Assembly (NCBI RefSeq): GCF_001653235.2
Contig: NC_035793.1
Span: 2,418,001-2,482,000, forward strand
DNA length: 64,000 nucleotides
Direction: 5' to 3'
Source of the DNA: Pochonia chlamydosporia 170
Taxonomy: Eukaryota; Ascomycota; Sordariomycetes; Hypocreales; Clavicipitaceae
Part shown: positions 37,014-46,149 of the stretch, one piece after another
How positions within the stretch are numbered: position 1 is the stretch's first letter
How the letters are laid out: each line of letters starts with the position of its first letter
Program-made: the position numbers and the translations under genes
The notes under the pieces: generated by a model
What the model was told of the DNA's origin: nothing
Database searches by the model: none
The model's input: the letters and a program-made list of their open reading frames with translations, nothing else

Positions 37014-37883
37014 TCATATCCTGATACCCTTGCTTCTAAGCACGTTTACACCTGCGTTCGCTGTGAAGTCGGTCCAGGCTCCCAGGGCTCCAACGATTCC
37101 TCCAAGCGCCGTTACGTCTTGCAACCTTCTAGTCAAGAATTTGTGAGTGTCGACAAAGTCCGGTGACTTATCGTTCGTCATGAATAGCTCGCTCGCGCTG
37201 TATACCATAGATAGCGATGCCCTCTTGGTATACCAGGAAGAGTCGACCGATTTGTCACCAGCCAGATACCACATCTCGTCCGAAAGTTTGGCAAGTTCTT
37301 TCAGAGAAGCCGGGACGTAGCTAGGCTGTGCCATTATGGCAAGTGCCTTGGCGTTATCTAAGTTAGCAGAAGTACGGCCAAGATGTGCAGGACGCTTCAT
37401 CCAAGTTAAGAGCAAGAGTGTATAGGATAGGGGGAATCATACCTCCTGCCATTTGTGAATAATGTCCTTGTTTGCCATGAGTCTGGCCCACGCCAAGGCG
37501 GCTACTTTGGACCCAACTCCTGTGACTGTTGTGTTTTCCTCCATCGTGCGAAACAGCGCTCGGCTCGTATCCGAAAGAGCCAGGCGTTGATGGACAAGAT
37601 GGAAACGGATCAGGCTGAACACGCCATCCGACAGCACACTTGGGCTGATGTCCAGATATCCGGCATCTTGGGCTCCGAGACTTAGGGAACGGCAAGAGAA
37701 TCCATGACTGGGGACATGTTGATAGGCGGCTGAAAGAATAGCATCTTCCACACTAGAAACCGACTTTTGTGACAAGGGATGCTCATGTGAATGAAATCCT
37801 GCTTGGATGAGGCGAGCGTTGCGAGGCGTGCTCAGTCGACGCGTCGCCTGGAACAAAACCCGGCGAGTTGGCAGGGCTTGCAT
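37014..37883 (-). CDS. coq9: Ubiquinone biosynthesis protein Coq9
   Basis: Minus strand, two exons, 37443-37883 and 37014-37346, 257 aa. The N-terminus (MQALPTRRVLFQATRRLST) is an amphipathic Arg-rich mitochondrial presequence. The body carries VEDAILSAAYQHVPSHGFSCRSL (the TetR-like helix-turn-helix fold of Coq9), AALAWARLMANKDIIHKWQE, and across the splice ALAIMAQPSYVPASLKELAKLSDEMWYLAGD, with WYTKRASLSMVYSASELFM and a closing TDFTANAGVNVL. Known role: lipid-binding partner of Coq7 in the matrix-side CoQ synthome. The acceptor CCAAG|GCACTT was chosen over TTAG|ATAACG because only the former keeps phase and rebuilds KWQE-ALAIMAQPS. The frame is open upstream to 37946 without another ATG. Confidence 0.94.
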
Positions 37884-38194
37884 TATCGCACAAGAACTCG
37901 GCACAAGGCAAAGCAGCCGGCGTAAGACAGTCAAATGACGATGCAAATGTATGACGCAGAAGGAATCATACAGGAATAGTGACCGTCTGTCGTTGCGGTT
38001 CTGCTTCGCTCCGTGTATGGCTCAGGTCGGTCGTATGGTAGTTGACTCGTCGTCGACGAAGGTTGAACCTGGTTTCATGCGACCGTCATGGCACAGACAT
38101 GGTAGTGCTGTGGTGGGTTGAGTGCCCCATGTCTGGCGTGGTCCGGGTCGCCCACGTTCCATTGGCCAGTCTGGTTCTATCAATCAATATTCTG

Positions 38195-38212
38195 GTACTC
38201 CGTACGGAGTAC
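38195..38212. repeat. Perfect 18-nt palindrome GTACTCCGTACGGAGTAC
   Basis: The sequence is its own reverse complement and lies 312 nt upstream of the COQ9 start. Half-sites (TACTCCGTAC or GTACGGAG) recur at about 12671, 12727, 12797, 12880, 49432 and 51862. Confidence 0.8.
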
Positions 38213-38385
38213 TCAAGTGTTTGACGTGTCGAATTTACCGGGGACCACGAAGTACCGCGCACCTTGATAGCAACATACCGACCTAGGTAGGTACTTAATC
38301 TTGGACTGAGAAATGAGACCCGCAGCGCCGGAATACGCGAAAAATCGACCCGCCTGATTTGGTTCCTTCACGCTGTGGTACTGAC

Positions 38386-38704
38386 GAGGATTGCTCGGGG
38401 GGCGGCTCATTTTTGCTCGGGGGGCGGTTTGCCCCACTAACTACCACTTCCAGATAGTCACTATATTCTTTATCCTCTGAGTGCAATTACCATGTTCGCT
38501 CGGGCCTTGCCCTCACTTCCCAGTAAATTTAGGGACTAAAACTCTGTCCTTGCCTGCGGCGCTGCGATTACAATTGCCAATCCGGCAGCGCATACGCTGT
38601 CCTGCCGGACTCAGGAAATACAGTTGGTAGCCAGGCACTTTGTGCAGCTTACGGTGCCCTGGAAGTGGTAGTTAGTGGGGCAAGCCGCCCCCCGAGCAAT
38701 CCTC
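38386..38704. mobile_element. hAT-like MITE with 8-bp target duplication
   Basis: A 319-bp non-coding element bounded by inverted repeats. The left end reads GAGGATTGCTCGGGGGGCGG and the right end is its reverse complement; past the GC-rich unit both arms continue TGCCCCACTAACTACC/ACTTCCAG. The flanks are an exact 8-bp direct repeat, GTACTGAC, at 38378-38385 and 38705-38712. An 8-bp duplication with terminal inverted repeats is the hallmark of hAT transposons, and the lack of any transposase frame makes it non-autonomous. The left arm has two copies of the TTGCTCGGGGGGCGG unit about 24 bp apart, the right arm only one. A diverged relative lies at 52195-52536. Confidence 0.85.
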
Positions 38705-38719
38705 GTACTGACTACATGT

Positions 38720-38756
38720 ACCTACCTACCTACCTAGGTAGGTACCTAGGTAGGTT
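38720..38756. repeat. CCTA/TAGG palindromic array beside the MITE
   Basis: Four TACC/CCTA-type units meet TAGG units, return to CCTAGG and end in TAGG; 38727-38744 is a perfect 18-nt palindrome. It begins eight bases after the right target duplication of the MITE. Confidence 0.8.
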
Positions 38757-39695
38757 CTTTACAGGGTTTTCGATACTATGATGCGCATGTTCGCCGTGGC
38801 GCGGAAAATAGAGCACCGGCAGGCATTGAAGGTCAACTTTTCCTGCAAAGCAACTTTAGAATTCGCAGGTGGATGGTGAGCCTCCATGTCCCAAACTTCC
38901 AACTTTAGAAAGGATGCTGAGCGGATGTCATGGAACCAGCGGGTCAAGTATGCACAAATGGCCACCGGTAATAAGACCGCTGTGACATATAGATGTCAGA
39001 GGTTAAAGGGCATTGCTAAATCCAGTTTCTGATATCTTGGCTATTAGAGAAGACGTCACGATGTAACCCGAAATTGCTAGCCAGCGATGTGGACGACTCG
39101 TCAATTTGCGTGTACAAGACCGCACATCAACTTCCAAGTTGGCATGCTGAATCCACTGTGCACACCTAGACAGGATGGATCTCCCTACGACCTACCCATT
39201 ATATATTCACGGTGCCTGAAGGAACAAGGGCAAGAAGGGGTCTGGTGTGGTTTGGTGTGGTGTGGCCTAGTCAAGTCAATAATTTCACAGTGTTAGTCTG
39301 ATGCAATTGACAGCCTCTGCTGAGAGGCACTGATTCATATCTTTATATGTTCATGTGTGACGTCCCACCTTGCCTGGCACGGGTGGTTCATGGCATAAGA
39401 TCGAATTCCGCACAGTTTTGGTGCTAGGCCAAAAATCAGGCCGAAAAATAGCTGAGGTGAATCTTCCGTCGCAGCTGGCTCTTGGCTGGCACCAGACAAA
39501 GAACTTCAATCAGTTAGGTGACGGACCCGGCATTTCACATCAAGTCCACAGAGCTCCAGTCAACATCAATATTGGGGGCCTAATTATTTCCAGGTTTTTT
39601 TCGGCAACGAGGCATCTGGAGGTTCAAGCATCAATAGCACCTGTGCCATCTTGGCAACTTGGCTCTCATACTTGTGTACTACGTGCGCTGGGCGA

Positions 39696-39758
39696 GCAAG
39701 CACGCAAGCACGCAAGCACGAACCGGGTACCAGCAATAAACTCAAGCTCAAGCTCAAG
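39696..39758. repeat. Two short tandem repeats: GCAAGCAC x3 and CTCAAG x3
   Basis: Three exact octamers occupy 39696-39719 and three exact hexamers occupy 39741-39758, in the upstream region of the Gbp2-like gene. They look like slippage products. Confidence 0.8.
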
Positions 39759-40514
39759 CACGAGTTCCTGCGCCAGTCTGCAAATTTTGGCCATTGTGTT
39801 GCCCAAGCACGACCTCCTAGCACGACCCCGACCCGGACCAGAGTTGACCTGGCCGGCACTCAAGTCTTTTCCTGGCTGTCCACCAGACTGGACGTATGTT
39901 TGCTTGAGCTTTACCCTCCCTTCCTCCCTCCAATCTCTCCTTTTTCTCAAGCTCGAGAATTACGACAAGTCTCCAGCCTGTCCCTCCCCTCCCTTCGTTT
40001 CCGTCTCTTTCCAATCCTTTCCAATCCTTCCTCTCCTGCCTCGTCCAGGGAGGTACGGGAGTACTGGCCCAGGTGGATTAACTTGAGGCAAGAAGATTTG
40101 TACTTCGTTCCTGAGGTAGGGTAGCTTGCAGCTCGACCCCCCTTGTCCACTTACCTCCTTAGCAATCCCATTCGCTGCCTGATTCACCCTCGTTCGAGCC
40201 AGAGGCGCGTCTTTTTGTTTCTCGCCAACTTGCTCTTACAAGCTTACCCCATCACCTCGCACCCCCCTTCGCACTCGCGCCGCCACCATCCCAATTCTGA
40301 CTTTTGCTGCATCCAGCTTGCATTTATGCGAGTCTCTGTTGTTTGCTGACAGTTGTGTCCTCCTCCTCACCACAGTGCTCGTCTTTCGTCATATTCCCGC
40401 TCAGTGCCCGCAACCAGGCTTGAGCTACCCTCCTTTCTGTTGAGACACCACCCGCTTGCCTTTCACCGAGCTTTGGGCACAGAGCCTCGTCGTTCACAAC
40501 GCTTAGACTTTGTC

Positions 40515-43474
40515 ATGGGTACGTCTTCCCCTCTGTTGTGCATTTGCGTCTATCCGCACCTCTTCTACCCCGTCCATGCCGCCGCCCTCACTGCCCTCTC
40601 GCTGTTCACGTTCAAGGCTTGCTATCGCAGTCTTTACCAGGCAATTATCTGGCAGTCCCACCTGTTGCTTTGCCCGCACAAGGAAGTCACACCGAGGTGT
40701 AGCGTCTTTTGCTCAAAGACTATCTTTACGCCCATCCGAGCCGTCAGCCTTGTTGCAGATAGAGATCAGCTGTCAACGACACAGCTCGGACATCATCGTC
40801 ACCATCAAAGTTGATGCTATTTCCTGACTTCTGTAACTGCTTCATCATCACTCACACCAAAGATCACGCTCTGCCAAACACAACGTTCTGGTCTGCTCGC
40901 CTTTTCCCTTACGCTGTGCTATCATAAGCCCCCTTATCTGCATGTTCCCTGCCTGCTTCCCTCCCAAACTGTCCTCCCTCTCCCACAAACCACCACCCAC
41001 ACTCTTCCTCTTGTGTTTTATGCATCTGCTTCGACCGCAATTAGTGGCCACCATTTGGTTTTCTTGACATCCTTTTGAGGAAGAAACGTCCACTTAGATA
41101 TCTAACTGTCCTTGTATAGCTGACTCAGGCGACACCTATCGACCCGTAAGTTTTCCGTTGACTTTCCAGCCGTCTCATCATTTTATCACTCGACCGGACC
41201 CTCTTCTCTGCGCTGGCTCCTCTTCGAGTCTGGCTTGGACTTCTGGCCTCCAGGTATTGTCCAATGTGGATGATCGAAGTAATGAGTCTGTCTTGTGAGC
41301 CTTCTGTACTTGGTGGCATGTATAAGCTACCAACTATTGCTAGGACGGAGCAGCACTCGTCGTTGTTTAGCTGCGGATGGGCCAGTCGCCCGTCTACAGT
41401 GACATTCGATGAGGAGGTCCGCGCTATAATTCTCCAATCATGAAAGCACCCAGAGAAACTCGCGTGACATGTCGCCAAGTTACAGGACGGCGTGCAATGT
41501 CGGCTGTCTAGTTGCGCGAACCACGACATGCAATGATTGGATATGGGCTTTAATGCTGACTTGAAACAGCGAGAGAGGTCTCGATCACCCCGCCGACGCT
41601 CCAGAAGCCCGGGTCGACAATCACGCAGGCGCTCATTTTCGCCTCGCAGTAGATCGAATAGTAGAGACGATTATAGACGCGGCCGTGATCGCTCGCCCAT
41701 GACTGGAACAGGCGCCCCTAGCGGAGGATCTAGCGCAGGTTACGGCGGACAGGCACCGCATCGATCGTACGAAGAGCGAGCCGCGGCAAGAGAGCAAATG
41801 ATGAGCAACATTCGAGAGACCTCACAGCAAGACCGCCGCGTCTATGTTGGCAATCTTTCATACGATGTGAAGTGGCATCATCTGAAAGATTTTATGAGAC
41901 AGGGTACGTGTATTAACACCGCACCACGATCGCAGAGTGCTTGTCTAACAGAATGTTCTCACAGCTGGAGAAGTCCTCTTCGCTGATGTGCTTCTTCTCC
42001 CCAATGGAATGTCGAAGGTGGGCTTTATCACATAGTCTTTGGCTGGTTTTCTTTTCCGCTCCTTTCTACATCTTTCCTCTTTTGTTTGGCACATTCCCTT
42101 TCGCAGGCTTTTGATGGATGGCTGGGTTGACGGGTTCGGACGATGTCCTGGACGACTGTAGGGATGCGGGTACGTTCTTTCGTTTTGACCTTGCGACGGC
42201 AAAGGGGTCAAAGGCTCACCAATGGTTATAGAATTGTGGAATATGCAACGAGAGAACAGGCTCAGCAAGCCGTTGCTCAGCTTAGCAACCAGAACTTGAT
42301 GGGACGACTGGTCTATGTTCGAGAGGTAAGCCGTCTCAAGTCTGAACTCGATTGGCATCGACTGACTACTTTCCAAAGGACCGTGAGGCCGAGCCACGAT
42401 TTATCGGTGCCACCGGAGGCAACCGCGGCGGGTTTAGCGGAGGCATGTCTGGCGGCTTTAACAATCAAGGCGGATACAGTGGCCCTCCTGGCGCAGGTGG
42501 TCGACAGATCTACGTAGCTAACGTCAGTGGCATTCGATATTTGTGGTAGCCTCCCCTTGTATTGTAATTCTAACTCTCAACAGCTTCCGTTCAACATTGG
42601 GTGGCAGGACCTGAAAGATCTGTTCCGACAGGCTGGTGAGTTTGCACTTCATCATCAATACTGGGCGAAAAACTTTGCATCTGACACTGACTGCCCACCA
42701 GCTCGTGTTGGTGGGGTTATTCGTGCCGATGTTCATATTGGTCCCGATGGCCGTCCCAAGGGCTCTGGTATTGTTGTGTTCGAGAACCCTGATGACGCCC
42801 GAAATGCTATTCAGCAGTTCAACGGGTATGATTGGCAAGGTCGAATGCTTGAGGTCAGGGAAGATCGATATGCTGGCTCCGGGGGAATGGGCTTCTCTGG
42901 TCGAGGCGGCTACGGCGGCGGTATGAGAGGCGGTTTCAGTGGTGGATTTGGCCGTGGAGGCTATGGTGGAGGCCGAGGCGGCTTCGGATTCAGCGGTCGT
43001 GGTGGGTTTTCTGCCGGTGGTGGTGGTGGGAACTTCGATGCCTCATCCGCCGCCGCCGTGCCTCCGAACCCATTCACAGACGGTGCCACCGCTGGGACTG
43101 AAAAGGGCGAGACAATTTACGTCCGTAATGTGAGTTGACAACAAAATATGGCAGTTTGATTCCGATATATATGCTGATTTTCGTACTAGCTTCCATGGTC
43201 TACGAGTAATGATGACTTGGTTGACTTATTCACTACGATTGGCAAGGTTGAGCAGGCCGAAATACAATATGAGCCTAGTGGTCGATCCAGGGGCTCTGGT
43301 GTCGTTCGTTTCGATACCGCAGACACTGCCGAGACTGCGATAGCTAAATTCCAGGGCTACCAGTACGGTGGCCGCCCTCTCAACCTGAGCTTCGTCAAGT
43401 ATCTGAATCAGCCTGGCGGCGAGAGCATGGAAACAGACACCCATGCTGGGCTGACACAGGACCAGATCATGTAA
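40515..43474 (+). CDS. gbp2: Gbp2/Hrb1-type SR-like mRNA-binding protein with three RRMs
   Basis: Ten exons: 40515-40518, 41120-41145, 41570-41903, 41965-42017, 42162-42169, 42232-42325, 42379-42522, 42584-42635, 42702-43129 and 43190-43474; 475 aa. The start exon is only ATGG, followed by a 601-nt intron; exon 2 completes MADSGDTYRP and the RS-rich segment (RERSRSPRRR...) follows. RRM1 about 100-178 (VYVGNLSY, GCGIVEYA), an RGG/FGG spacer, RRM2 about 216-296 (IYVANLPF, GSGIVVFE), a long Gly-rich spacer, and RRM3 about 377-450 (IYVRNLPW, GSGVVRFD). Exon 5 is an 8-nt microexon within RNP1 of RRM1. Family knowledge: nuclear shuttling proteins tied to TREX that monitor spliced mRNA before export. 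The long first introns may serve splicing autoregulation; this is inference. The first two exons are the least certain. Confidence 0.88.
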
Positions 43475-44934
43475 GCAAAGGGTATCGAACAACCCGTATT
43501 GCGTTATTCCAAGCCGTATAGTGGACGAAACATTGGCCATGGAGGGAGTGGCGCTGAGACGGAGAAGCATTGCTCACTCCTTGCAGCCTATCTGGCCATG
43601 ATACTCTCCTTATGTCTTTTTCTTGATTTTTATGTTTCTCTTTGGTCGATCTTTCCGCAAAATGAGAATAAAAAGTTGGATGAATTTGTAATTCACGTGG
43701 CGTGGACGTGGGCGATCCGACTTTGAATGAATCGGTTTAGTGAGAAGAACCGTTGATATTTTACATCTGCCCTCGAATCGTGATGATTCTAAGACCCAAA
43801 TGAACAAGGCGGTCAGGCTATATGACGAGCGCCATTGTGTGCGTGAGCTGAGGTGAGACATGATCTTGTAATGAATAAATAAAGTGTCCCGTCTCTAGAA
43901 CAAATGGCCCACTGTAGCCGTGATATTACGACAGACCAGGAACCATGAAGAGTACTTGGACATTCGAATTGTTGTTGGGTGCAAGTGGCCATGTCACATT
44001 ACATTTGGATATTAGCTTTTCTGTTTTATTGATTTGCCCTGTCATCGTCGTTTAACGTTGCAGGTGGTAGACTTGTCAAATGAACTGTCAATCCCCGTAC
44101 TGACATGGACGTACAACCAGACAAATACTCCCAGGTGCCGTCTTGGCCCCTTGTAAATCTGGCCTAGGGTTGTCATCATAGGTGCGAGCCTTCAACTCCG
44201 TCTTGCCATTCCCCTACCCGTGACTCCACCTATCGTTACAAATCATGCACATAACATTTTTGACGTATTTGGCAAATGACGAATTCGCTGCTGCCTAGGT
44301 ACTCATAGGAGCAGTGCCAGAGAGTCAGTGGCACTTTGGTTGTCTAATTTGTTCCGGTTTGCTTTTTTCTTTATTACCCCTTCTACCGCCACTTTATTTT
44401 CATACAAACATCTTTGCAAGACATCACATATTTCATGCACTCTTCACCAAGGGGTAAATTGCTTAACGGTTCTCTCCGAGTAGCCTAACGGGAAGGTGTA
44501 TCAGCAATGTCTCCAAACATCAGTCACTTGCGTCAAATCTGCCGAATCCCACTACCATCTGGCAAGAAAGATACGCATGTGGCCACTTGCTAAACAATTA
44601 CTTCTATCGTAACAATGGGATTACACAAATCGACTCGGTTGGGTTTTTGTTTTGCTTGCTTGCTTGCTTCACTGCACTTTCGCTGCAGTGGGATGTGCTG
44701 CTGTTATCAACACCTTATCAGCCACAAAAACAGTTTGAAAAAGTTTGCAGGCAGCTGCTCGTTCTGTATTGGCACGCTAGAATTACAAAGTAAAATAATT
44801 CTACCCATACTGAGCCTCAGTATTGTGTGGGTTGGATGTTTCCACCTGTCTTTTCCCCGAGCAGAGCATGAGACAGTACATGCCAAGCCAAGCATTTGTT
44901 ATGTAATATGTTGTCCATCCCTATGTGAATATCT
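43475..44934. other. Convergent intergenic region of the Gbp2-like gene and SRP14
   Basis: 1.46 kb. No coding frame is supported. There is a CTTG tandem (about 44656-44672) and a C/T-rich tract (44360-44400). A CCTAGG-bearing word occurs near 44298. Confidence 0.5.
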
Positions 44935-45507
44935 TCAAGATACAGTTTTCTTCTTCCTTGCTTTAGCTTTCTTCTTGCTTCGATCTCTGGGCCTCAGTGC
45001 AGTCATCCCAGATTTGCAAACATCGGCATATCTGGCGTAAAAGCCGCCAAGGTCATCAGGTTGGACGACCGTTGATATCTTTATCTTATCAGATCTATTT
45101 CTCTTTGATTTGCCATTTGATGCTCTAATTATGACTGGCATGGAGTTCCCGACATGTCGATCAGCCATGGCATCATTACCATCTACACCATCGCTTTCTA
45201 CCCCCAGCGTTACTAAGTGGACAGTGCGGTTAGCGATGAGAATCTAGACAGGGTGTTATCGTGACAAGAGTGGGAGGATAAGTTTCGACAAATCCAGAGC
45301 GAAGAGGCTGATACTCACAACGCTTTTGAGTCAAATAGACCGCTCCATGGCTTGCGCCTTTTCTTTGGGCGAAGAGCTCGCCAAGCTTAGCGAAAAACTG
45401 TACTCTGAGGGGTTAATCGTTGAATCCTTCGGCCTGTACGGAAAATCAAGGTTGTCAAATGATATCAGACTACTTGCCTCGTCTTGGCTTAAGTGTTTAG
45501 ATTCCAT
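44935..45507 (-). CDS. srp14: Signal recognition particle 14-kDa subunit
   Basis: Minus strand, three exons, 45478-45507, 45319-45397 and 44935-45212, give 128 aa. The spliced N-terminus MESKHLSQDE-FFAKLGELFAQRKGASHGAVYLTQKR is the SRP9/14 fold start, and the third exon gives VIIRASNGKSKRNRSDKIKISTVVQPDDLGGFYARYADVCKSGMTALRPRDRSKKKAK with its Lys-rich end. Known role: binds the Alu end of SRP RNA and slows elongation when SRP captures a signal peptide at the ribosome. Intron 1 has a GC donor, GAG|GCAAGT, paired with TACAG; no GT alternative rebuilds DEFFAKL. The antisense frame at 45326-45913 is a by-product. The gene is divergent from SGD1. Confidence 0.92.
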
Positions 45508-46149
45508 TTCAAATCCTAACGTCTCTTTCAAGTCGATGCCTGGGCATGACCATGCGTTGCGATCTGGTGTGTTCCGCGGCTGTATGTTGAAAGAAATGAC
45601 CTGGTTTAGTGCGACTGCCCACCTACTTTGCTCGTTGGCCAATAATTGTGGGGAAACATATACACTTGTCAAGAAGTTGTCCATCTCACATTCTCCAAGG
45701 TTGGCATGCCCCATAATTATTTTCGCACATGCAGCCTCCCTCTGGCAGTTGTGCCTCAGCCAACAGACCAGGCAGGCCTTGCAGACTCTTTCACTTCCAG
45801 TCAACGAACACGAAGGCTTTAGTCAAGTTGCAGATTGTCCAGTTTCCATCCACTCAAATCAACCTGTTCTCTTGCACGTCGAACAATTTCCCTGGTTTCT
45901 TTTTCCGTGGTAGCTATTCCATCTGCCGCAATGGTCTGCAATATTCCCACTTTTTTGTGCCTTCAATCGTAGCTGGCCTGTCCCGAACTTTCCCCCCCCC
46001 AGTGCCTTCATAACAAAAGTGTGTCGGAACATCTGCAACTCTCAAATTTGCCATCTCAACTTCACTCAACTTCACTCAGCGATAGGAGGCTGTCGTCTAC
46101 TACGGAGAACAACTTGCTTCTGGTTCAATCGCCAAACAATTCATTCAAG
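45508..46149. promoter_or_regulatory. Divergent promoter region of SRP14 and SGD1
   Basis: 642 nt between start codons. A run of nine C bases lies near 45993 and a CTTCACTCAA tandem near 46058-46078, just before the SGD1 start. No operator is recognised. Confidence 0.5.

Larger units (their letters stand above)
37884..40514. other. 2.6-kb intergenic region with MITE, palindromes and the Gbp2-like gene leader
   Basis: No gene is supported. The region holds a perfect GTAC...GTAC palindrome (38195-38212), a hAT-like MITE (38386-38704), a CCTA/TAGG array directly after it (38720-38756), GGTGTGG words at 39240-39262, tandem octamers and hexamers (39696-39758), and a C/T-rich promoter-leader from about 39900 to 40514. 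Open frames at 39370-40086 and 40353-40814 are by-products of this C/T-rich composition. Confidence 0.55.

Noticed and set aside
37884..37946. Longer COQ9 N-terminus
   Set aside because: The frame is open, but the only earlier start would be TTG; the ATG at 37883 begins a good mitochondrial presequence.
45326..45913. 195-codon plus-strand frame opposite SRP14
   Set aside because: It is the antisense shadow of SRP14 exons 1-2 and their intron; the minus strand carries the recognisable family.
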